NCBI GenBank assembly: GCA_963966185.1
Contig: CAWZYM010000148.1
Span: 635,001 to 699,000 of the forward strand
DNA length: 64,000 bases
Reading direction: 5' to 3'
Source of the DNA: Rhabditoides inermis
Taxonomy: Eukaryota > Nematoda > Chromadorea > Rhabditida > Rhabditidae
The first letter of the stretch is position 1. Every line of letters starts with the position of its first letter. Below, piece by piece: positions 1 to 11,137 of this stretch. The notes beneath the pieces were generated by a model, which saw nothing but the letters and a program-made list of their open reading frames with translations, had not been told where the DNA came from and did not search any database. The translations under genes and the position numbers were made by a program.

Positions 1-3000
1 CACGACGATGTCGTTTCTTCCCTGAAAGAAGAGGGGGATGACACAGTGACACTCGGAGTCAGACACTACACACACATCGCACCCTATCTCAAGTCAGTCC
101 ACTTTCTGTATTTGTCAAAGTTCACCACTCATATTATTATCAATGTTTGAGAGCTGTTTTCTATAGCTATTGTGTGAAACTTAACTTTTACTTTGTGTTG
201 ACACAGTTAACACAGTTTTCGAAACGTATCCAACGTTGCAGGCCTGCGCAGTCTCTGCAACCGGGCCGCAGTGGCAGCCATCTAGACAAACTGTACGAAC
301 CCAACACTTGGAAGGTACGAACTAGTCATACGTACGAAGGAAGCGGATAACAACTAGGTTCCATATAACAGAACGAGCTAATGAGTTGTAGATAATATGT
401 CATAGTTTTGAAACTGCGAATAACTTGTTTTTCAGTCTGCGATGAAGGCGCAGTCGGACCTGGGTCTGTTCAGTGGGCGGGGCCAGAGCACCGCGCCCGG
501 AGAACCGACTGGAGACAAGTGGGTGTACCTACTTCCCCTCCCCTACTCTCCCCCCTCTCTCTTTCTCTCTCTATCTCTCTCTCTCTCTCTCTCTCTTCCC
601 ATACACTCTTTCTATTGCTCTGTTTATATGTTTTCCTATAATGAAATTGAAATTCTTGTAATTGACCTTGTATCTCGTTTACAGTGATAAAATGAATGAC
701 TGAAACGTACGAATGGAACATTTTCAGATGGAAGACCGTGACCACGATTCCCCTTCCAATGGCCTATGTCACCAAGTATCTGTGGGGCACCGACAACCTG
801 CGGTCAGTGCGATGATACGTTTCGCTCTTCCATCCTCAAGTTTACAATGAAAAAATAACTTGGTGGATAAGTCGGAAATCAATCATTACCAATTATCAGT
901 ACATGTCCATCTTTCAGGCAGAACGCGTTCGAGGTGCGGGCGGTGGATGGAAGCTCGTCTGGGATAGTACACTGCGAGGATGGAAGAGCGCTCGAACAGT
1001 GGATCAACTACATACAGGTAACACACATCTCTCTTAAAGTTTGTTTATCAGCAGTTTCAAGATATACAATAGTGTTGGGTCACTTAAGAAATGTTCGATT
1101 AATGATTAATGATTTATCGTAAAATTAATCGAAGCCTTCGATTAAAAATTAATCGATTAATCGTTAATCGAGAAGTCGCCGATTAATCGATTAACGATTA
1201 ATTGTTAATCGAACTTTTGTCGATTAATCGAATAATGATTAATTTCCAATCTTGTTTCTGTAGCTTGATGTGAACAATTACCATAAACAGTACATTTGTG
1301 GCTTATTTCAACTCATACAACGCTCCAGGAAGCGAAAATTGTACCGAAATTAAGAGATATACTTTCGATTATATCGAGATTCTTTTGACTAATCGAATAA
1401 CGATTAATCGTTAATCGAAATTGTCTCGATTAATCGATCAACGATTAATCGTTAATCGAAACATGTTCGATTAATCGATTAATTGACCGATTAATCGATT
1501 AATCGAGCTGATTAATCAAAAATGAATCGAAAGTCGATTAATCGACCCAACACTAATATACTATATACAACCGTCGACCCAGCCAATAAGGGGACTGACC
1601 TAAGGCTCCCGAGTACAAGTCGCTAGCTGCTTACAAGGGGTCCATCGATGAATGCAATGAATTTGGATCAGTTGACGTCACAGACTTCTGACTAGAGGCT
1701 CACGAATGTTGTGAGGGTGCTCGTCACTCCACCGCGACTAGCGGTAGCGGAACACTGCGCTAGCCACCCCCCAAACCCCTCTTCTTTTCACTATCTGCAG
1801 TCTCTGTGACTTTTTTAAAATCATTTATTTCACTTTCCATTGTTAGGCTCACATTGCGGCGCTGAACCAGAAGAGTGTCAAGATGAGCAACAAGTATCTC
1901 CACCAGAGCGAGCAGGTAAACAAACAAATATAAGTAAACAAGTAAACAACTAGCTTCAGATCACGTATATTGGATGGGTGAACGAGCGACTGGAGGAGCG
2001 GTCGGAGGAGGGACTGGCCAGGTGGGGGATCTCTCTCTCTTTCTCTCTCTCTCTATCTCTCTCTCTCTCCCTTTGCTCCCTTTCTCTCTCACCCCTTGTC
2101 TTCCAGATGGGAACCCCGCTTCCTGATTCTCAAGGGAGGAGATGTGTGCCTGTTCGAAACCCCGCCCGTGAGTTCACTGTTTGTTTACATGTTGTTTACT
2201 TTTCTGTTCGCAGCTCAATTCGGAGGACCTGAACAAGTGTCTCTACCTCTACAAAGCATACGATGTGGCACTAAAGCAGGTGAGCAAAACGAACACGTAA
2301 CATACGTTTCAACTGTCATTGATAAGTGTATGCTTCAAAACATCACAGTCTTTCGAATTGAGTTGAGAAACTTCGCAAACGTTTTCCTAACAATCCCCTT
2401 TGTATACCAGGTTCTGAACGACTCTTCTCGTCTGGACAAGCGTACAGAATGCATTTGGATAGAGACTGCTGGGTGGGTATACCATACATCCACATTGTTT
2501 TATGAGCAGATCGTCGTCTTATGAACCGATCCAGGTTTTATAGATTCTATAAACTAACGTTTATACTATCATTTTTTCAGTTTCAAGCACTATCTCTCAT
2601 TCGACTCGCGTATACAGTTGGATGCATTCGATCATCTCTACCACAGATGTCTACATGCCAGTGTCACTACCATGCAGGTACGATCTCTGTCTGTCAGTCT
2701 GTCTCTCTTTTCCCTCTCTCCCTCTCTCTCCTCTCTTTCCTCTCTCACCTTCCCCTTCCAGTCGCGTACCTTCGCCTGTTCCTTCGAGGGTCGTCCCTCC
2801 GGTCTCGTATTCGATATCAAACAGGGCATCAGTCTCTACGACATCCCTACTAAGGTATTGTGATACAGTTACAAATTTGATATGAAAGAAACAAATCTAT
2901 CAGCACACAATTTTGAACGTTGACGATTTGTACAAACACCCGGAAACAGCCTTGAAGACAAGTATAGTCGGTTTGGATCCTATATGCCATCCGTGACATT

Positions 3001-3213
3001 TCACATATTGTGCTTCCACATGTTTATAGTAAGAGTAAGAAGTCCCTGATCCACTATGATTGACCTTTGAACTACTGTCAGGCATACGCGTGGCAGTACC
3101 GCTTCCGCGACCTGGTCTCCTCGTCCGACGATGGGAAGATGCATGTGCAGCTGGTATTCAAGGATGAGAGGAGCATGCATCCAGAGAAGCTGGAGACCAA
3201 GGTATGTGGATCT

Positions 3214-3253
<40 letters not shown>

Positions 3254-3295
3254 TCCCTCTCTCTCTCTCTCTCACCCTCCCTCTCTCTCACCCTC

Positions 3296-3333
<38 letters not shown>

Positions 3334-3411
3334 CCTCTCTCTCTCTCTCACCCTCCCTCTCTCTCTCACTCTCTCTCTCTCTCTCTCTCTCCCTCCCTCC
3401 CTCCCTCTCTC

Positions 3412-3449
<38 letters not shown>

Positions 3450-3567
3450 TTTCCAGGACATGGAGTGCGACGAGGTTCTGTGTGTGGTGTTCAACCTCCA
3501 CTCTTTCTATCTGGCCAAGATAGTGGCTGCCGACCCAGACTACCTCAGACAGAACCCGCTGCTGTGA
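1..3567 (+). CDS. SNTG: gamma-syntrophin, 3' part (5' end lies outside the window)
   Basis: Syntrophins are membrane-associated scaffolds of the dystrophin complex with a PDZ domain, PH domains and a C-terminal syntrophin-unique region. The window opens inside the end of the PDZ domain (residues ending VRHYTHIAPYLK, donor after base 92). Exons follow at 242-314, 436-518, 728-802, 918-1017, 1847-1915, from 1960, and onward to the TGA at 3565-3567, with phases that join cleanly. The PH region shows LPMAYVTKYLWGTDNLRQN, then ITYIGWVNERLEE and RFLILKGGDVCLFE. The end has AWQYRFRDLVSSSDDGK and a HSFYLAKI tail, which resembles vertebrate SNTG1/2 rather than alpha/beta syntrophins. The intron 1018-1846 carries a SINE and a MITE. 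The intron 3202-3456 is almost pure CT repeat running into its acceptor. The family assignment is from remembered homology and is firm; gamma1 versus gamma2 is not meaningful here. Confidence 0.88.
1034..1781 (-). repeat. tRNA-derived SINE copy, internally deleted and interrupted
   Basis: Read on the minus strand, 1781 down to 1556 and then 1069 down to 1034 match the element at 30042-30337. The match includes the head GGTGGCTAGCGCAGTG, the block with GAGCCTCTAGTCAGAAGTCT, and the tail CTTGAAACTGCTGATAAAC. This copy lacks about 50 bases just after the A box, where the other copy has its B box. It is split in the tail by the inserted element at 1070-1555. It lies in a syntrophin intron, opposite to the gene. 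Confidence 0.75.
1070..1555. mobile_element. hAT-like MITE built of ATTAATCG-type repeats
   Basis: The element is bounded by 12-bp terminal inverted repeats, TAGTGTTGGGTC and GACCCAACACTA. It is flanked by 8-bp duplications that match at 7 of 8 bases (ATATACAA at 1062-1069, ATATACTA at 1556-1563). The interior consists of degenerate repeats of GATTAATCGATTAACG and its complement, with no coding capacity. An 8-bp target duplication and a TAGTG start suit the hAT superfamily; that placement is inference. It sits inside the SINE copy 1034-1781. Confidence 0.72.
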
Positions 3568-3840
3568 AAAACAACTGACATCCGAAATGTTCTATATTCA
3601 GTAAAAGTCTCAACAAATATATGTATGTCATCTTTGTATGTCTGCAAACGGATAACCTGAGTTCCTGTTTCTGATGCCAACCATTTTTAGTACAGAAAAT
3701 CCGAAATGTTCTATATCCAGTAAAAGTGTCAAGAAAACACGAAAGAAATACAAAACTCATCACCTATTACATACATAATATCTTTCATCTGAGTAGATAC
3801 ATGTCCCTCCTGGAGTCTTTCGCGAGAATGACATCTCACA

Positions 3841-4238
3841 TCACATCCTATGCAATGAGAAGCAATCGGTGAGTGCACACTTTCGGAGTGCCTCCGGGGA
3901 AGTGGGCGGAGTGCGAAGAGAGGGAGTGATGCGAGACAGGTCATCCAGGCAGTACACTCTCGTGAGGGGAACAGGCAGGGTGCACAGTCGGCGGCTGAAG
4001 CAATGTAACAATTGATAAGGTAACAGTACGCGAATTACAACATTGATAAGTCAGATAATAACATGAATAACAAGGCAACAGCAAGGGAGGGGCTCACCCG
4101 AACTCTGGTGGCATAAAATCGCGCACACTTTCCACTGCATATATGCCGAGTGAGAGAGCCGTCTCCCCCTCTGTCCCCACTGCAACCGAGGAGAGCATGG
4201 AGTAGAGCAGGGTCAGCATGCAGCTGGTCTGCAGGGCA

Positions 4239-4277
<39 letters not shown>

Positions 4278-5451
4278 CTCTCTCTCTTTCCCTCTCCCTC
4301 ACCTCTTGTCCGCACTGTTTATCTGTCAGCACTTGCTGCGTGAGAGTGCTGGCATACTGTAGCACAGTATCGATGGTGAGTAGAAAGCAGTGGTGAGTGG
4401 GAGTGTTCATTGTGAGAAGATGCGTGAACACACTGAACGCGTTAGGGATCATATACATACAGAGTATCTACACAATCGTTTGCTTTTCCATTGCGCTCGC
4501 TTTGGACACAGTTTTGAAAACAGTGTTTTTTTCCGGCGCTCCGTTTATTGAAATGATTTGGAAAGTGGGCAGGAAGGTAAAATCCAGGGCTTTTGTCACT
4601 CAAGAGTCCCAATAGTAACCTAACGAATATTACTCAAGAGTCCCAATAGTAATCTAACAAATATTGTAAATACCCAACTATGGTGACTATGTCTTCGATA
4701 AACAGTACAGTTCATATCAGTACAATTTCTATATGGGCTACAGTGTTTCACATAAAAACGTCCGCTCAGTTAGTGAAAGAGAAATAGTAATTATCTATTA
4801 TCTCGAGAGTGAGAGCAAGATAAGCGAATGCGAATAAGACGAGCCAGATTCTCACCCGTGGAGCCGGTCCTTATCAGCAGTATTCAATGTCCATACATCC
4901 AAGCCAGGCATGAGTGCATCACGAAAGGAGGAACAGCGAGTGGAGGCGGAGAATTCGTTGAAACACTAGAAGATGTGGGAGGGAGAGTGATAGAGAGGAA
5001 ATGTATAAAAAAAAACATCTATTTTTAAGAAAGACTCACGACATGCCACGCGAATTCGGCGACTCTTTCGAAGCGATTCTCGTGAACCAGGAAAGAGCGC
5101 ACATCATCTACAAGCACATAAAAAGCTGCACAAAAATCTGAGTTGAAAGTGGACGGACCGGCGACTCTCTGTAGCATGCCGGGCTCGGAGTGTACATTGA
5201 TGGCTCTCCACTGAGCGGCGGCGACCGCGGGCGGCGAGTGACCACCCGAGACAGAGTCCAGCAGACCCCGAGACTGACACACACACAATACCACACTACA
5301 CTAATGGAGCGCGGCACACAACCAAAGCTGGAAAGGAATGACTGACCACCACGAATAGCTCCTCGCCCGCGGGCGGTCTATCGGGGCGAGGAGGCGAAGA
5401 CGGCACCTCTGCGTCTGCTGACGCGTAGTTCACTTGAGCCTGTGCGACATC

Positions 5452-5544
<93 letters not shown>

Positions 5545-5938
5545 TGGTAAGCTTGAGTGAGTGACTGACCATGTAGGGAACATTCTGCGGCTGCATCGTT
5601 CTCATCCCGCTTAGCATGTTAAGAGTAGCAGTGGACACACGGGGTATCACCACCTCATACACCGTTTCCACAGCTGCCCCCTGCTGCTGCTGCTGCTGCT
5701 GCTGCAGCTGCTCTTCTATCTCGTCACCTTGGTTCGGCACTTCCCGATCACCCTGAAAATACTGTGTAATTCTATTTTTATTAGTAAATTCACCTGCGGA
5801 TGAGCCCTCGCCAATCCAAACCGCGTGAGAACATTCTTTTTCGTGGGTTGTTTACCTGCCAAGCAAATGTTAAACGGAAAATGTGAAATATCGCTTACCC
5901 AGCTTCATTTTGTCCAAGTTCTTCGTTATATCGTCCAT
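3841..5938 (-). CDS. unrecognised conserved-looking protein with a polyglutamine tract
   Basis: I do not recognise this gene. Eight exons join in phase from ATG 5938 to the stop at 3841, giving roughly 430 residues. The start exon encodes MDDITKNLDKMKLG and the second KQPTKKNVLTRFGLARAHPQ. The third holds GDREVPNQGDE followed by eight glutamines (mostly CAG codons) and VETVYEVVIPRVS. A proline-rich stretch (SSPPRPDRPPAGEE) follows. After it comes a probably globular, helical-looking part with TFNSDFCAAFYVLVDDVRSF, FLLTIDTVLQYASTLTQ and TSCMLTLLYSMLSSV, ending CALTDCFSLHRM. No membrane segment or signal peptide is obvious. A pyrimidine-AG (CCCCTTTTCAG) lies 27 nt before the ATG. Introns contain (CT)n and a joined (CT)n(GT)n tract. 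It is divergent from the downstream Lifeguard gene. That it is a gene is well supported by the ORF-phase consistency; its function is unknown. Confidence 0.62.
5451..5541. repeat. compound (CT)n-(GT)n microsatellite
   Basis: About 38 bases of CT repeat pass directly into about 50 bases of GT repeat. It lies in an intron of the minus-strand gene at 3841-5938, so in the sense direction it reads (AC)n(AG)n. Confidence 0.95.
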
Positions 5939-6189
5939 ATTCGCAAAGGCACGTTGTTCCAACTACTGAAAAGGGGAGTCGAATGATCAAGCCGAGCGTG
6001 CGCTTTCGAAAACAAAACCCTGCATCCCCTCTGATAGCAGTATCTGTGGCTAAAATTTTCCACGCATCAGCCGCTTGAATCGTTGATAAGAACGAAATCT
6101 GCTAGTTGCCCAAAACAATTTTTAGTGAGTGCCGAATTTCTAATAAAAAATAATTGGCACATGCACCGCAGCAGTGTCGTTCATCTTAC

Positions 6190-6530
6190 ACCGCCTCCTC
6201 GCTGCTAATAGATATTGCCTCCCTCAGAATAGGCAGCCCAGCCAGTGTGTGTCCTTCTGCGTATCTTCTCCTCAAGAGTCGTCGATGAGTGTTCCGAGAT
6301 GGACATAGCCTTCCACACACTCCACCAGCTCGCCGTCCATCGCATTCGCACTCCGTTCGGGGTGAACTGGTTCTTTCGGCAGATGAGGAATCGGCGGCGG
6401 TCGATGTACAGCGGATGACTGTCGTTGTCATGGACTCCTCTTGTTGAACAGACAGTGGCGAACATACGAGTGGAAGACGACCTCGAATGCGGCGGTGAAG
6501 AGCATCGATAAGACGGTGTCGTCCTAGCCT
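6190..6530 (-). pseudogene. degenerate LINE (RTE-like) reverse transcriptase fragment
   Basis: Read on the minus strand, three pieces in different frames resemble the C-terminal part of RTE-type retrotransposon reverse transcriptases. They are DDTVLSMLFTAAFE near 6500 (family form: GDT-SP-LFTA-LE), DGELVECVEGYVHLGTLIDD near 6300-6350, and TLEEKIRRRTHTGWAAY near 6240-6290 (family form: EI-RRI-AGWAAF). At least two frame changes and a stop separate them, so this is a dead copy. No endonuclease or ends were found. The family is recalled by motif only. Confidence 0.58.
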
Positions 6531-6721
6531 AATTCCTCAGGGCGCCCTTCTTTTACAGAGACTGCAGCAGGTATCCGTCAACAGTGGTCTAATCGGTGAA
6601 TAGCCTTATTCATATTCGATGAATAGGGCTATCCATCGAACTTTCGCAAAACCGCGAACGATTGTCCTTGAAATCTGAACTAAACTAGAGAACAGTCATA
6701 CGCAACTGAAGGGTCAGAGGT

Positions 6722-7238
6722 GGATTGATTATTCTACCGTAATACTATCCTCATTCTAAGAGTGAGCCAAGGATCGAACTATTCTCTTACCGTAATTCTA
6801 AGGGTGAGCCAAAGTAGCCAAAGATCAAATTATTCTCTTACCGTAATTCTAGGAGGGAGCCAAGGATTGAATTATTCTCCTACCGTAATTCTTAGGGTGA
6901 GCCAAAGATCGAATTATTCTCCTACCGTAATTCTAAGGGTGAGCCAAAGATCGAATTATTCTCCTACCGTAATTCTAGGAGGAGCCAAAGATCGAATTAT
7001 TCTCCTACCGTAATTCTAAAGGTGAGCCAAAGATCGAATCATTCTCCTACCGTAATTCTAAGGGTGAGCCAAAGATTGAATTATTCTCCTACCGTAATTC
7101 TAAGGGTGAGCCAAAGATCGAATTATTCTCCTACCGTAATTCTAAGGTTTAGCCAAAGATCGATTTATTCACCTACCGTAATTCTAAGGGTGAGCCAAAG
7201 GTCGAATTATTCTCCTACCGTAGTTCTAAGGGTGAGCG
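6722..7238 (+). repeat. 42-bp tandem repeat array (about 12 units)
   Basis: The unit has 42 bases and includes GAGCCAAAGATCGAATTATT and CTCCTACCGTAATTCTAAGG. Later units are nearly identical and the first is diverged. Because 42 is divisible by three, the array stays open in one frame (a repeated 14-residue SQRSNYSPTVILRV), but nothing suggests translation. Related arrays lie at 28893-29055 and 31128-31620 in the opposite orientation. Confidence 0.9.
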
Positions 7239-7494
7239 ATACAACCAAATAACCAAATTATCTTCTCATTCTCATTCATAGGATGAGCCAGACATGTTTC
7301 TTGTCTGGCATAGGAAAGTGCAATCACCCGGCAATTTCGCAGCAACAGGTGTGAGTGTGGTTATGGTCTCGCTTCCTCGCTGTCATTCCCGCATTCCCTC
7401 CCACCCCTCGCGGTCGCATGCCCGCCATAGAGTGAGTCTGTCTGTGTGTCTGTCTGTCTGTGTGTCTGTCTGTATGTCTGTCACTCGATCCAGG

Positions 7495-8719
7495 ATGGAG
7501 TCTGGTCGTGGAGTGGAGGAGGGGGCTGGTGGGCACAGGCTGCTGTCCGACCACGAGGCCACCCAGCGACTCCCCGCAGGCAACAACCCCTTCGAGGCCA
7601 GCGACGTCCGCAAAGCATTCATCGTCCGCGTATTCACATACGTCCTCATATTCGTAAGTCAATCAGTTTTTTAATCGATTGATTTTCGATTGCCTTCAAG
7701 ATGTGCTACACCGTCATGTGGTCGTTCATTCCGATCTTGAGCTACTGGGCGAGTTGGGATCTCATCCAAACGCATTGGATGATCTATGTCTGGTTGTGAG
7801 TCATACTGTAGACTACCGTAGTCCGTGGGAAACTGTTCTATGTGTGACTGATTGTAGGTTGTTCATCTTTATGTGCAATCTTATGATGTGCTTCTTCCCA
7901 CAGCAACTTGTCCGAACGAAGCCTAACTGCTACATATTCGCGTTCATTCTGGTACGCCTCTCTTCCGCGGCGAGGCTGGCTACGCCTCTCTCAGCAGGGT
8001 TGATTATCGATTATCACTATACTTTACAGATTACATTCTACGGAATGTTGTTCATGTGGATAGTTGCGTGGTATGAGCCGTACGTCACCTTCTGCTCTTT
8101 AATGGTAGACTCTTATTCGATATCGATCGAGTATCGATTTCTTTCAGACTACAACTCTTCTTTGCGGGGTTGTCATTGTGTTGTCCGCATTTACGAAAGT
8201 CGACATCACGAAGTGCGGAGGGATCCTCATTCTGTGTAAGTCGGTCTGCGATTTCCTATCTACGATGTTATTCAGGTGGCATCGCGCTGTGTATCTTCGG
8301 GCTAATGATTTGCATTCTTGCCTATGCCTCCGGAGCAGATTTGCATGTGGCTCGCAGTGAGTCGAATTGTCTAAATCTCACAATCTACTCTCCCTTACTC
8401 TTTTCAGTTATTTACTCGTGTCTTATCATTATGCTGTTCTCCGCCTACCTCGGACTCCACACGCAGGTCCGTCGACTCAACCATTTTCCTTTCTTTCTCT
8501 CTTCTTCTCTGTCTCTCTCTCCTTCTCTCTCTCCCTCTCCCTCTCCCTCTCCCTCCCTCTCTCTCTCTCTCTCTCCCTCTCTCTCCCTCTCTGTTGCAGA
8601 TGGTGTGTGGTGGCCGTCGCTACCAGTTCTCCACTGACGACTACATTCTGGCTGCCATCCATCTCTACTCCGATTGCTTCCACATTCTAATCAATATCAT
8701 GTACCTCTTTGGACGTTAG
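7495..8719 (+). CDS. Lifeguard / TMBIM family multi-pass membrane protein
   Basis: The Bax-inhibitor-1/Lifeguard family consists of seven-helix proteins of the ER, Golgi and plasma membrane that limit calcium leak and apoptosis. About eight exons joined in phase give roughly 265 residues. A hydrophilic N-terminus contains NNPFEASDVRKAFIVRVFTY. Successive hydrophobic helices follow, for example MCYTVMWSFIPILSYWASW, LLFIFMCNLMMCFFPQ, ITFYGMLFMWIVAWYEP and GIALCIFGLMICILAY. The family signature lies at the end: LGLHTQMVCGGRRYQFSTDDY then ILAAIHLYSDC. The start at 7495 is chosen because CCAG lies one base before the ATG and the pyrimidine-rich TCTG repeat before it looks like an acceptor. The subfamily (LFG/GRINA-like) is uncertain. 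The last intron is rich in CT and CCCT. Confidence 0.88.
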
Positions 8720-9303
8720 AGAAAAGGTAAACGTGAAAATGAATCTAAACTTGAATCTCCTCAGTTTCAGGTCGCATTCTTCTTCCTCTTACAAACTTAC
8801 ATAACATCGAAATAGCTCAATTTCTAGTCAGAAACTGTGTCACTTAAAATTGCATTAATAAACACGTTCGATTCCGTTAAATGTGTGTACACTATACTAA
8901 TATCAAATTTTATGGATACAACACCTAGAGTTTCTGAAAAACGAAAAAAAAACACGAAATCATGATTTACAAAAAACCTTGAAACACTACAAATAAGTTT
9001 GAAAAAAACCATACACATTAAGCGTAACCTACCATAATTGATAAACCAGTGAAATGTCTATGCGGAATGTTACCAACCTGTTTTAAAACTTCAAAATTGA
9101 ACGTTATTTGTCGTATTTTTTTCCTCTACCATAGATTGTCATTTCTTACCCATTTGTCGTCCCTCCCGGTTGTTTCCTCTAACAATGCTGCCCTTTCTCA
9201 TTCAAACCATCATATATCTCACATTCACGGTATCCATTCTCTTTTCTAGTGTGTTATGACATAGTAGCTCCACGGAGTGTTCGTGTTTTCGAAGATAGGA
9301 AAC

Positions 9304-9560
9304 ATGGAAAGTCAAGTCTCCATATTTCAGGTTCAATATCTCACAGTGTGCAGCGGAGGAAACAAGAAGGCCGTGAAGAAACGCAAGCCTGGCGCCTCTA
9401 TCGAAGGAAACGTCACGGTACGGTGTACTGTAGATTACCTGATAGGATTACTGTAGATTAGTGGACTATCGCTATATTGTGTTTGTTTGAGGAGGGGAAG
9501 TCGCAGAGTTCGAAGGAAGGCGGAGGAGAGCAAGCATTCGATTTGAACAAGAAGAAGTGA
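9304..9560 (+). CDS. small basic protein, unrecognised
   Basis: Two exons give about 61 residues: ATG 9304 through ACG at 9417, donor GTACGG, acceptor TTTGAG, then GAGGGGAAG to the TGA at 9560. The product is Lys-rich (SGGNKKAVKKRKPGASIEG, then EGKSQSSKEGGGEQAFDLNK). There may be further 5' exons, because the residues before GGNKK could be read from an acceptor at 9330. It lies 0.6 kb downstream of the Lifeguard gene on the same strand. No family was recognised. Confidence 0.4.
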
Positions 9561-10058
9561 ACACACAAGCGTACGCACAATACATCTTATCTGTTAACAT
9601 ACTCGAAGATTTTTGTAAAGTTATGATATTGTGAGATAAAGTTATGTTTCAGTCTTACCGTGAGTACCATTGAATTATTAATCCAATGCAAATCCCAGAG
9701 GGGTGAGCTCGAACACTGTCTTTCCGTATCTTTTCGGTTGACCACGTAAAGTTGTGATTGCCGCTATAATGATGTCCTCCCTCCTCACTCTGTCTTCATA
9801 GAAGTCGTTATTCATATCGCTGACAATTGTAGAATGTATTTGAATTTATACTCACATATATCTGTTCTAGTTAATGTACTACCGTGCCGATAATAAGGCA
9901 CAAAAAATTCAACAATTCGCGCAAACAAAGAACAACGTAACATAAGCACATGAGCAGTAAGGCTACCCGGGTACAGTAACAACTGATCTAATCTACTACC
10001 ATACTACACTACAAATCCTAGGTGGGAAACTACGATTGAATATGACCTAAGAGCCTAC

Positions 10059-11097
10059 TCAATGATGTCTGAGGAACTTGTCGTACTCTGCGACGTACGT
10101 GTTGGCGGCATTGCGGCAGAAGTGTTTGTCCGTCTTGGCCAGGAAGTCGTCGAGTCGCACGACCGGCACTGTCCCCTCCTCATCGACCGCCCCCTTCCGC
10201 CGTCCCCTTCCCTCCTCCTCCCCCTTCTCATCCACGATCTCCTCGCCCTCGTAGTGCGCGCGGTTCAGACGCTGCAATGATACATACACGGGGATGCAAG
10301 ACTGTCTACTCACTCTGAGGAACTCGTGTCTGCTGCGAATGACAGAGAGGGAGGAGCGGAGGAGGAGCGGGTGCTGGGAGATGGCCGGCAGAGAGAGGCG
10401 CATCCACTTGCGAACGTAGTGGAAGTTGCTGTTCAGGAAGCGGGGGTCTGCAATCCATCCCATACACACCACCCTCCCCTCATCCTTCACTCACCCATCA
10501 TGAACAGTCGCGGGTCGTCCATCAGCATCTTCTTCATCTGCGACGGAGAGAAGCCCATCTCCTACAATCGACCACCATCCACTCCACTCCTTCCTTCTGA
10601 CATACCTTGTTGAGCATGTTGACAATCCTCTGCAGAGGGCCGAGGCCGAACATGAGCACACGCGGCTCCTTCCGAATCACTCCGCGCACCTGGAACGAGC
10701 ATCTCTCTCTCTCTCTCTCTCTCTCGCTTCTTCTCTCTCTCTCACCTGTTCCCCGTTGAGTGCGAACTGTCTTTGCAGCCAGCCCAGCCGCGCGTCAGTC
10801 ACCCGTACGTCCACATTCAGCCAGTACCTGGATAGAGTCAAGTGTACAATCACCCACACCCACTCTCCTACTCACCGGAACTCCTTGACCAGCTTGGCAA
10901 TGTCCTGCTCGCTGAAACGCTTAGACTCGAGATAGTTCACACGCGCCTGAAAATAATGAAACGTACGTCACCAAAATTCTGTGAAAAAGCAAGCCCACCC
11001 ACCTTCATATCATCCAAATCCTGTATGAGGAAGAAGGGATTGCGAGTGAGATACTCGCCCAGCTCGTCCGGACGAATGCCCACCTACACGAGGTAGG

Positions 11098-11137
<40 letters not shown>

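Noticed and set aside
3067..3578. Long Leu/Ser-rich open frames over CT repeats (here and at about 40 other places)
   Set aside because: They are read-through of (CT)n or (GA)n microsatellites in introns; the alternating Leu-Ser or Arg-Glu translations have no coding value.
6762..7252. Repeat protein of 14-residue units (SQRSNYSPTVILRV)
   Set aside because: The frame is open only because the DNA unit is 42 bp. The same DNA at two other loci is diverged and lies in an intron antisense to the gene.
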